Positions 58,211-64,000 of a stretch of DNA of 64,000 nt are shown here, piece by piece. Position numbers and translations under genes: made by a program. The notes beneath the pieces were generated by a model that saw only the letters and a list, made by a program, of their open reading frames with translations, was not told where the DNA came from and searched no databases. Positions within the stretch are counted from its first letter, which is position 1. Each line of letters starts with the position of its first letter. Source of the stretch: Oscillospiraceae bacterium (lineage in GTDB: Bacteria > Bacillota > Clostridia > Oscillospirales > Oscillospiraceae); NCBI GenBank assembly GCA_017436785.1, contig JAFSCK010000088.1:46359-110358 (forward strand), in the 5' to 3' direction.

Positions 58211-58240
58211 AGCATCGGAGCGAAAACTCCGATGCTTTTC
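58211..58240 (+). terminator. Terminator of the alpha/beta hydrolase gene
   Basis: The stem AGCATCGGAG / CTCCGATGCT is followed by TTTTCC, directly upstream of regulon operator copy 4. Confidence 0.9.
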
Positions 58241-58241
58241 C

Positions 58242-58298
58242 TTTTGGGACACTCAAACTGTTTTGCCCAATGACTTTGGAAGATGGCTGAAGTACAAT
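58242..58298 (+). promoter_or_regulatory. Regulon promoter-operator, copy 4
   Basis: TTTTGGGACACT (58242-58253), 11 bases, then the TTTTGCCC half-site (58261-58268), one base, ATGACT (-35, 58270-58275), 17 bases, TACAAT (-10, 58293-58298). It drives the Ltp-domain protein gene. Confidence 0.75.
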
Positions 58299-58342
58299 TT
58301 AAGCTGTACAAATATTGTTTGGCCCATGGCGGGAGGAAGCAT

Positions 58343-59377
58343 ATGAAAGAGAAACTTAAAAAATGCAAGACCTGTGATCAGGAAATCGCTAAGAAGGCTG
58401 CGGTTTGTCCCCATTGTGGTGCAAAGAATAAAAAGCCCTTTTTTAAGCGGTGGTGGTTTTGGCTGCCCGTATGTTTGATACTGATTGCTATCATTCTGTG
58501 TGTCATTTTTGGAATCAATCAAGATAGTATTAATTCACATCTTTTGCAAAATGAAAATGGCAGCGCAATCTCGGAAACAACGGATGTTACTGAAACCCAG
58601 GAGGAAACAGAGACAACGACAATAGAACCTAGCGAAACAGTAGAAGTGACAGAAACAGAAGAAACTGTTCCTGCAGAGGCGGAAGAGCCCGTTTCCACAG
58701 AAACTGTAACGGAAGAATCTGTCCCCGAGGAAACAATTCCCGAAGAAACTGTTTTGGAAGAGACAGTACCGACTGAAACAGAAGCGGAACCATCTGAACA
58801 GCCTGCCACACTGGGTGAGAACAATGCACTGAGTTCCGCCCGGCTGCATCTTTCCAAAGGGATTCTTTCTTATGGTGCCTTGGCAGAACTTCTTGAGCAG
58901 GAGAAATTTACTGAGGAAGAAATTGCGTTTGCGCTCCGGAACTGCGGCGTGGATTGGAATGAAAATGCTGTTAAGGCAGTAAGAACTGCTCTCAGCTTCC
59001 GTCCGTTTTCTCTCGTTGGATTGCAGCGCTATCTGATTGCTGAAGGATATACTCCGGAGCAGGCAGAATACGGTGCGGAGCACTGCTGTGCTGACTGGAA
59101 GCTGCAGGCTGAGAAGGCTGCTGTTCTGTATCTGGATATCCTGGCCTTTTCAGAGCATTCTCTGAAGGAACAGTTGGAATATGACGGATTCACCTCTGAA
59201 GAAGCAATGCATGCCGTAAGCAACTGTGGTGCGGACTGGCAGGAACAAGCTGTCAAGGCAGCAGCGTTGTATTTGGAGAATAAGCCGCTGTCCCGGCAAG
59301 GACTACTGGATCAACTCCTAAGCGACGGATTTACAGAAGAACAGGCGGCTTTCGGCGTGAGGAAAAGTGGATATTGA
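58343..59377 (+). CDS. Zinc-ribbon, membrane-anchored Ltp-domain protein
   Basis: 344 residues from ATG 58343 with GGGAGG. A zinc ribbon (CKTCDQEIAKKAAVCPHC, residues 8-25) precedes one membrane helix (RWWFWLPVCLILIAIILCVIF). A Thr/Glu-rich stalk of about 100 residues (repeats of ETVPEET type) leads to three and a half Ltp repeats, each with Y/L-L-x-x-G-F/Y-T-x-E-x-A and C-x-A/V-D-W (for example ALRNCGVDWNENAVKAVR). Ltp modules occur in surface proteins and in phage superinfection-exclusion lipoproteins. The stalk and repeats should face outward, the zinc ribbon inward. It belongs to the regulon through copy 4. Confidence 0.85.
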   Translation: MKEKLKKCKTCDQEIAKKAAVCPHCGAKNKKPFFKRWWFWLPVCLILIAIILCVIFGINQDSINSHLLQNENGSAISETTDVTETQEETETTTIEPSETVEVTETEETVPAEAEEPVSTETVTEESVPEETIPEETVLEETVPTETEAEPSEQPATLGENNALSSARLHLSKGILSYGALAELLEQEKFTEEEIAFALRNCGVDWNENAVKAVRTALSFRPFSLVGLQRYLIAEGYTPEQAEYGAEHCCADWKLQAEKAAVLYLDILAFSEHSLKEQLEYDGFTSEEAMHAVSNCGADWQEQAVKAAALYLENKPLSRQGLLDQLLSDGFTEEQAAFGVRKSGY

Positions 59378-59381
59378 ATTT

Positions 59382-59415
59382 CAGAAATGGCCGTCGAGAT
59401 TTAAGCGGCCATTTC
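59382..59415 (+). terminator. Hairpin after the Ltp gene
   Basis: AGAAATGGCCG / CGGCCATTTCT forms an 11-base stem without a long T run. It may terminate partly and let BrkB be co-expressed. Confidence 0.55.
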
Positions 59416-59439
59416 TCTGTGTAAGGACTGTCTATAAGC

Positions 59440-60321
59440 ATGCTGAAAGAAATGAAACGAAATAAAAAACATAGAGTTGTGATGCCGGTGTTTCAACTGG
59501 TGATTCAAAACTTTTTTGAACACAATGTGGGAAAGAACGCAGCGGCTCTGGCGTATTATCTGCTATTTGCGCTGTTTCCAATGTTGATTTTCCTGAGCAA
59601 CCTTCTGGGTTTGCTGGATCTGAATATCTCTGAGATCATTCAGATACTACAGCAGTTCTTGCCTAAGGATGTTGTGGGGATCGTGGAGAGCTATCTGGAT
59701 CATGTATCCCACACGTCAAGCCCGTCAATGCTTTGGTTTGCACTGGTGTTTACAGTATGGTTTCCCATGCGGGCGGCCAAAGGCTTGATGGATGATGTAA
59801 GGCTTGCCTACCATCTGGGCAAACCGGCTCACCCGGTATCCTATACCATTCGCCAGTTGGTTTACACAGTGGTGCTATTGATCGTTGTGGGATTGACGCT
59901 GCTTTTTTCTACATTGGGAAAGCAGGTCCTGGGATATCTGAACCACCTGATTCCGGAGAAGACTCTGAGAATATCGGATTATTTACTGACGATTTGGCAG
60001 TATCTTCGATTCATTCCTGTTGGCGCACTGATGTTTGCGGCATTGGGAACTTTGTATGCGGCCTCTCTTGACAAGCGGCAGCCATGGGAAGAAATGCTTC
60101 CGGGAATTACGGCTGCACTGCTCTCTTGGATCGTTGTCAGTATTGGGTTTTCTGTTTATGTGGAGAATTTTGCGAATTATTCTGTGATCTACGGCACCCT
60201 GGGTGCGGTGATCGTACTATTGATGTGGCTGTACATGACGGCGGTTATTCTGATCCTTGGTGCAGAGCTGAATGCGGCGTTGCGGACAGTACGACAAACG
60301 AATCGTGAGGAAAGAACATGA
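59440..60321 (+). CDS. YihY/BrkB-family membrane protein
   Basis: 293 residues, six predicted helices. The family pattern is clear: FFEHNVGKNAAALAYYLLFALFPMLIF near residue 25, MLWFALVFTVWFPMRAAKGLMDDV near 105, and the C-terminal FANYSVIYGTLGAVIVLLMWLYMTAVILILGAELNAAL. The molecular function of YihY/BrkB proteins is unsettled; it is not RNase BN. The stop overlaps the ATG of the DUF1232 gene (ATGA, 60318-60321), so the two are coupled. It has the same direction as the Ltp gene and probably belongs to the regulon operon. Confidence 0.9.
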   Translation: MLKEMKRNKKHRVVMPVFQLVIQNFFEHNVGKNAAALAYYLLFALFPMLIFLSNLLGLLDLNISEIIQILQQFLPKDVVGIVESYLDHVSHTSSPSMLWFALVFTVWFPMRAAKGLMDDVRLAYHLGKPAHPVSYTIRQLVYTVVLLIVVGLTLLFSTLGKQVLGYLNHLIPEKTLRISDYLLTIWQYLRFIPVGALMFAALGTLYAASLDKRQPWEEMLPGITAALLSWIVVSIGFSVYVENFANYSVIYGTLGAVIVLLMWLYMTAVILILGAELNAALRTVRQTNREERT

Positions 60322-60685
60322 ATCTGAAGAAGTGGGGAAAAAACTGAAAAGGGACATTCCGGCGATTTTCCTGTCTTTGAAGGATAAAGATACTCCGTTG
60401 CCTGCGAAAATTGCGGGATGCATCACGGTTGCCTATGCGTTGTCGCCTGTGGATCTGATCCCGGATTTTATTCCCGTGCTGGGATACCTGGACGATGTGA
60501 TCCTATTGCCGGTGTTGGCAGCTATCACAATCAAGCTGCTGCCCGCACAGATCCTGGAAAGAAACAGGCACCGGGCCCAGGGACTTTGGGAAAATGGAAA
60601 ACCGAAAAAATGGTACTACGGGCTGCCTGTGGTATTATTTTGGGGATTCGTTGTTCTATGTGTGGTTCGGAAAATACTTCGCTGA
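60318..60685 (+). CDS. DUF1232 (YkvA-type) membrane protein with apparent frameshift
   Basis: ATG 60318 overlaps the BrkB stop and follows AGGAAAG, but its frame ends after nine codons (MNLKKWGKN, TGA). The DUF1232 body (AYALSPVDLIPDFIPVLGYLDDV, then ILERNRHRAQGLW and a C-terminal helix) lies in the neighbouring frame, which can be opened only from poor starts such as ATG 60272. Adding one A to the A6 run at 60338-60343 joins them as MNLKKWGKKLKRDIPAIF, a natural N-terminus. So this is either a one-base deletion or a sequencing error, or a slippery site. About 122 codons when joined. Function unknown; two helices. Confidence 0.75.
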
Positions 60686-60691
60686 ACGCTC

Positions 60692-60747
60692 TTTGGGACA
60701 CTGAAACAGTTTTGACCGGCGACTTTTTACTAGAAACCGAATATAAT
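60692..60747 (+). promoter_or_regulatory. Regulon promoter-operator, copy 5
   Basis: TTTGGGACACT (60692-60702), 11 bases, then the TTTTGACC half-site (60710-60717), one base, GCGACT (-35, 60719-60724), 17 bases, TATAAT (-10, 60742-60747). It drives the intact degV gene. Confidence 0.75.
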
Positions 60748-60779
60748 GGTTACCAGTAAAACAGAAAGGGATTCATTTC

Positions 60780-61649
60780 ATGTCATATCAAATTATCACA
60801 GATGCCACCGCTGACTTAAATGACGAGCTGCTCAACGGCCTTCCTGAAGTAAAGATCATTCCCATGCATGTTCAGGTTAACGGGCGGGAATATCTTTTTG
60901 GCCCCGGCGGTAACATAGAATGTGATGAATTTTACGCATTTTTACGAAACGGACAGTTTGCTTCCACCTCCCAGATCAATCCCGCAACCTACCGGGAGTA
61001 TTTTGAGGCAATCCTGAAGGAGGGCAGGGATGTGCTGTATCTGTGCTTTTCCTCCGGTATGTCCAAAACCATCCAGAGCGCAAATATGGCAATTGAAGAA
61101 CTGAAAGAAGAATATCCCGACCGGACGATTCTGTGCCTGGATACCCTCTGTGCCGCTGTTGGCGAAGGCCTGCTCGTAATGGAAGCTGCAAGAAAGCAAG
61201 CTCAGGGCATGGACATTCACAGTCTTTACAGCTGGCTGGAAGCGCACCGACTGAATCTGTGCCACTGGGTTACGGTGGATACATTTGACCATCTGAAGCA
61301 CGGTGGCCGTGTCAGCGCTACCTCTGCTGCTATGGGTACGTTGCTTGGTATCAAGCCCCTGATCCATGTGGATGAAAACGGCAAGCTGGTGGCCATGGGC
61401 AAGCCCAGAGGCAAGAAAAAAGCGCTGGAAGCACTGCTTTCCAATATGGAAAAAGGCTGGATGCCGGAAATCTCCAAGCAGGTCATCATCGGTCACGGTG
61501 ATAGCCTGGAAGTCGCCATAGAGCTTCGGGCCATGGTTGCAGCCCGGTTCCCGGATGCGGAAATCTATATCGCCCCCATCGGTCCCGTGATTGGTGCTCA
61601 TGCAGGCCCCGGTGTTATGACCGTGTTCTTCTGGGGCAATAATCATTAA
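60780..61649 (+). CDS. DegV-family fatty-acid-binding protein (FakB-like)
   Basis: 289 residues, full length. The bilobal DegV fold shows IITDATADLNDEL at the N-terminus, FASTSQINPATYREYF near residue 60, LCFSSGMSKTIQSA near 92, VDTFDHLKHGGRVSAT near 170 and IGPVIGAHAGPGVMTVFFWG at the end. FakB-type proteins hold a single fatty acid and present it to the kinase FakA, feeding exogenous or recycled fatty acids into phospholipids. No fakA is in the window. It is intact, unlike its paralogue at 52609, and has its own regulon promoter. AAAGGGA lies before the ATG. A terminator follows. Confidence 0.93.
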   Translation: MSYQIITDATADLNDELLNGLPEVKIIPMHVQVNGREYLFGPGGNIECDEFYAFLRNGQFASTSQINPATYREYFEAILKEGRDVLYLCFSSGMSKTIQSANMAIEELKEEYPDRTILCLDTLCAAVGEGLLVMEAARKQAQGMDIHSLYSWLEAHRLNLCHWVTVDTFDHLKHGGRVSATSAAMGTLLGIKPLIHVDENGKLVAMGKPRGKKKALEALLSNMEKGWMPEISKQVIIGHGDSLEVAIELRAMVAARFPDAEIYIAPIGPVIGAHAGPGVMTVFFWGNNH

Positions 61650-61666
61650 GTTACATCCTCCTCCAT

Positions 61667-61703
61667 AAAAATGCCTGCAAGAATGAACCATGCAGGCATT
61701 TTC
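61667..61703 (+). terminator. Terminator of degV
   Basis: AAAATGCCTGCA / TGCAGGCATTTT forms a 12-base stem ending in a T run. Confidence 0.9.
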
Positions 61704-61726
61704 TGTCGTTTCAGAAAGGTTTTCAA

Positions 61727-62500
61727 ATGGAAGAAAAGAAAACTTCATTGCTGTATAAAATCATTAAGGGCCTGGTATGGTTTTTCTATCCCAAGCTGAA
61801 AGTGGTGGGCGCGGAGAACCTGCCGAAAGAGGGGGCTATCCTTGTAGGCAACCATACCCAGATGAATGGACCCATCGCTGCGGAGTTATACTGTCCCGGA
61901 AAGCACTACACCTGGTGCGCCGGGCAGATGATGGAATTGAAAGAAGTGCCGGATTATGCTTTTCAGGATTTCTGGTCCCAGAAACCAAAGTGGACACACC
62001 CCTGGTACAAGCTGCTGTCCTATATGATTGCACCGCTGTCCGTCTGTGTATTCAACAATGCCAATACCATCGGTGTCTACCACGATACTCGCCTCATAGG
62101 AACCTTCAAAAACACCATCAAGCGGCTTCAGGAAGGAAACCATGTGGTGATCTTTCCGGAGCATGATGTGAAATACAATCACATCCTCTATGAATTCCAG
62201 GACCGGTTTATCGATGTGGCAAAACTGCACTACAAGAAAACCGGGAAGACGGTTTCCTTCGTGCCGCTGTACATTGCACCGAAGCTGAAAGCGATGTATT
62301 TCGGCAAACCCATCCAATTCAATCCGGATGTGCCCGTTGCGGAAGAACGCAGGCGGCTCTGTGACTATCTGATGAAGGAAATCACAGATATTGCGATTTC
62401 GCTGCCGGAGCATACGGTGGTCCCTTACCGCAATATCCCGAAGAAACTTTATCCCAGCAACATCCCCAAGGAGGAAACCCATGAAAGCCCCGGCAATTGA
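61727..62500 (+). CDS. PlsC-family (lysophospholipid) acyltransferase, variant motif
   Basis: 257 residues. The layout is that of 1-acylglycerol-3-phosphate acyltransferases: KVVGAENLPKEGAILVGNH near residue 35, then VVIFPEHDVKYN near 142 as the substrate motif and SFVPLYIAPKLKAMY. Motif I reads NHTQMNGP: the His is kept but the Asp of the standard H-x4-D is missing, so catalysis would need another acid or the protein has a changed role. There is a C-terminal amphipathic region but no clear membrane helix. The PAP2 gene overlaps its last 20 bases, so the two are coupled. Confidence 0.85.
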   Translation: MEEKKTSLLYKIIKGLVWFFYPKLKVVGAENLPKEGAILVGNHTQMNGPIAAELYCPGKHYTWCAGQMMELKEVPDYAFQDFWSQKPKWTHPWYKLLSYMIAPLSVCVFNNANTIGVYHDTRLIGTFKNTIKRLQEGNHVVIFPEHDVKYNHILYEFQDRFIDVAKLHYKKTGKTVSFVPLYIAPKLKAMYFGKPIQFNPDVPVAEERRRLCDYLMKEITDIAISLPEHTVVPYRNIPKKLYPSNIPKEETHESPGN

Positions 62501-63134
62501 TTACCGAAAACTGCGCTTAAATAACATAAACACACCGCAATTCCGCCATCTGCTCCTGCTTCTGGGCTGGGTTGGATATCTGACAATGTATGTGCTGACC
62601 GAGAATCTGATCCCGGTGGTAAAATGTGTTCCAGTGCATTGTAGGTTGGATGATCTGATCCCGTTCTGCGAATGGTTTATCATTCCCTATGTGAGCTGGT
62701 ATTTCCTGATTGCCGGTTCACTGCTGTATTTCCTGCTGAACAGCGTGGACATCTTCAAAAAGCTGCAGACCTATATCATCATCACCCAGATCATTGCCAT
62801 GGCGGTATATGTCATCTTTCCCAATCGGCAGGATCTTCGTCCGGAGGTGTTTCCAAGAGACAATATCCTGACCCAATTGATTGGATTCATTTATTCCGTA
62901 GATACCAACACGGGAGTCTGTCCGTCCCTCCATGTGGGCTATAGTTTGGGAATTGCATCCACATGGATTCGGGAAAAGAGTGTTCCCAAGTGGGTTCGGA
63001 TTGCCATTGCAGTCTGGTGCAGTGTGATCTGTATTTCCGTTGCCTTTGTCAAGCAGCATTCCGTGGTGGATATTTTCGCGGCCATCCCCATGTGTCTGTT
63101 CGCTGAGTGGTTCGTATTTTTCAGAAAGAAATAA
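62481..63134 (+). CDS. PAP2-superfamily membrane phosphatase
   Basis: 217 residues from ATG 62481 with AAGGAGG. Five to six helices. PAP2 motifs are CPSLHVGYSLG near residue 155 (P-S-x-H) and SVAFVKQHSVVDIFAAIP near 195 (H-x3-D type). The first motif (K-x6-R-P) is weak, as in the inositolphosphotransferase-like branch. It removes phosphate from lipid phosphates such as phosphatidate or undecaprenyl pyrophosphate, or moves a head group. It overlaps the acyltransferase gene and precedes a second acyltransferase, together a phospholipid or glycolipid pathway. Confidence 0.87.
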   Translation: MKAPAIDYRKLRLNNINTPQFRHLLLLLGWVGYLTMYVLTENLIPVVKCVPVHCRLDDLIPFCEWFIIPYVSWYFLIAGSLLYFLLNSVDIFKKLQTYIIITQIIAMAVYVIFPNRQDLRPEVFPRDNILTQLIGFIYSVDTNTGVCPSLHVGYSLGIASTWIREKSVPKWVRIAIAVWCSVICISVAFVKQHSVVDIFAAIPMCLFAEWFVFFRKK

Positions 63135-63155
63135 TAGGAAAGAGAGAAAGAGAAT

Positions 63156-64000
63156 ATGAAAAGAGAGCATCTGTATGTGGATTGGAATCATCCTTTAGTC
63201 ATACTGTCGGCATTTTGTATGCTGGCATCCGCTGTGACTGCAGCGTTTCTGATGTTACCCTATTGCGGCTGGTGGATCGCAGCCATTGCAGGATATCTGA
63301 TAGTTCTTCTGCTATTCGGTGATGAAATGCTGTACAAAACGTCAGTTCCAATCTGGATTTTGGGTTTATCCATTGCATTTGATCGTAATACGATCCTCGT
63401 ATGGGTTGGCTGTCTGGCTTTCTGTATCACCTATACTTTTATTGTGAGCGGACAGATGAAAAAGGTATGGCTGCTAATCTGTCAACTGGCAGTTCTTGGT
63501 TATGCGGGTTTCGTGTATAGCATTCCGGTTATTTTTGCAGCGACAAGCCTATTGCTGCTGTATCCGGCTATTCGGGTACATAACGACGGAAAATACCATC
63601 CCGCCTGGGGTGACCGCATCGAAGGACGCCGGGTTCGGACAGCGCAGGTGATGGAGCAGATTACGGCATACTTTATGCCCAATCGTACCGGTGCAAACAA
63701 TCTCTTCTCTGAGTCTGTAGAAATCACGGAACTGGAGCGGTACATCCGCAGAAAGCGCAGGGAAGGCCTCATGGGATTCAGCATCACCCATGTTGTGCTG
63801 GCAGCCTATGGCACTGTTGCAAAGTATCCTGGTCTGAACCGGTTTATCGCCGGACAGCGGATCTATTCCCGGGGCGAGGATATTGCGGTCTGCATGACAG
63901 TCAAAAAGGAACTGACAGCCCAGGCACCGGATTCTTTGATCAAGGTCCACCTTCATCCTTCTGACAGTGCAGCAGAGGTATACCGGAAGTTTAACGAAAA
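63156..64000 (+). CDS. Membrane protein fused to a CoA-dependent (E2-type) acyltransferase domain, 3' end outside window
   Basis: 281 codons visible from ATG 63156, preceded by purine-rich AGGAAAGAGAGAAAGAG. The first 140 residues hold about five hydrophobic segments (LVILSAFCMLASAVTAAFLM, WWIAAIAGYLIVLLLF and others). After RVRTAQVMEQITAYFMPNRT follows a domain like the catalytic part of 2-oxoacid dehydrogenase E2 or chloramphenicol acetyltransferase (ERYIRRKRREGLMGFSITHV, LNRFIAGQRIYSRGEDIAVC). There is no lipoyl domain. The protein probably transfers an acyl group at the membrane. It begins 21 bases after the PAP2 gene. The catalytic His motif would lie beyond base 64000. Confidence 0.75.
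   Translation, partial: MKREHLYVDWNHPLVILSAFCMLASAVTAAFLMLPYCGWWIAAIAGYLIVLLLFGDEMLYKTSVPIWILGLSIAFDRNTILVWVGCLAFCITYTFIVSGQMKKVWLLICQLAVLGYAGFVYSIPVIFAATSLLLLYPAIRVHNDGKYHPAWGDRIEGRRVRTAQVMEQITAYFMPNRTGANNLFSESVEITELERYIRRKRREGLMGFSITHVVLAAYGTVAKYPGLNRFIAGQRIYSRGEDIAVCMTVKKELTAQAPDSLIKVHLHPSDSAAEVYRKFNE

Overview
The window looks like a chromosomal segment of a spore-forming, anaerobic Clostridia bacterium, probably of the Oscillospirales (Oscillospiraceae/Ruminococcaceae). This rests on moderately high GC, AGGAGG-type ribosome binding sites, sigma-A promoters of the TTGACA-17-TATAAT type, a SpoIID/peptidoglycan-binding cluster, a glycine riboswitch on glyA, CarD, DegV proteins, many radical-SAM and Fe-S enzymes, and dispersed palindromic intergenic repeats. 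No prophage, CRISPR array, origin or intact insertion sequence was seen. Mobile DNA is limited to a TnpV-like remnant and several repeat families.

Layout. 1-6.4 kb: translation genes (gltX start, trpS), a papain-like cell-wall hydrolase, a coupled trio of small low-complexity proteins, three 21-24-residue micro-peptides divergent from an AraC regulator, and a phosphodiesterase. 6.5-13.5 kb: an orphan promoter-terminator transcript, a phospholipid synthase, a SpoIID/peptidoglycan-binding cluster, asparagine synthetase and pyruvate kinase. 13.4-27.5 kb: a TnpV remnant, a MoxR ATPase/VWA pair, tRNA-Pro(CGG), a radical SAM plus acyltransferase pair, a methyltransferase, an Fe-S aldo/keto reductase, a GyrI-like protein with an EamA exporter, glyA under a glycine riboswitch, and a GNAT/amidohydrolase/MBL operon. 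27.5-43 kb: a glycan-scavenging operon (esterase, HAD, GH3), a ZIP transporter with peptidases, CarD, two MATE pumps with a divergent Crp-like regulator, and a TVP38-Cls-AI-2E operon.

43.4-64 kb is the most interesting part. It is rich in membrane-lipid functions: TVP38, cardiolipin synthase, a TetR regulator behind a probable Mn riboswitch, a giant activase/dehydratase gene resembling plasmalogen synthase, a patatin, two DegV fatty-acid-binding proteins, a radical SAM enzyme facing a relative that lacks the cluster cysteines, LonC-type protease, an Ltp-domain surface protein, BrkB, a PlsC-like acyltransferase, PAP2 and a membrane acyltransferase.

Four promoters here (51.1 kb minus, 51.2, 58.3 and 60.7 kb plus) share an unusual module: TTTGGGACACT, 11-12 nt, then a TTTTGNCC half-site exactly 1 nt upstream of the -35 box. 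The promoter of the TVP38 operon keeps the right half and the same spacing, and a further full copy lies beside it. I propose a local envelope-lipid regulon, possibly run by the TetR at 43.9 kb.

Three genes here look damaged. The plasmalogen-synthase-like gene carries two in-frame stops, one degV carries an in-frame amber codon, and the DUF1232 gene needs one extra A in an A6 run. TAG is an ordinary stop elsewhere (pyk, pepV), so recoding is not the explanation.
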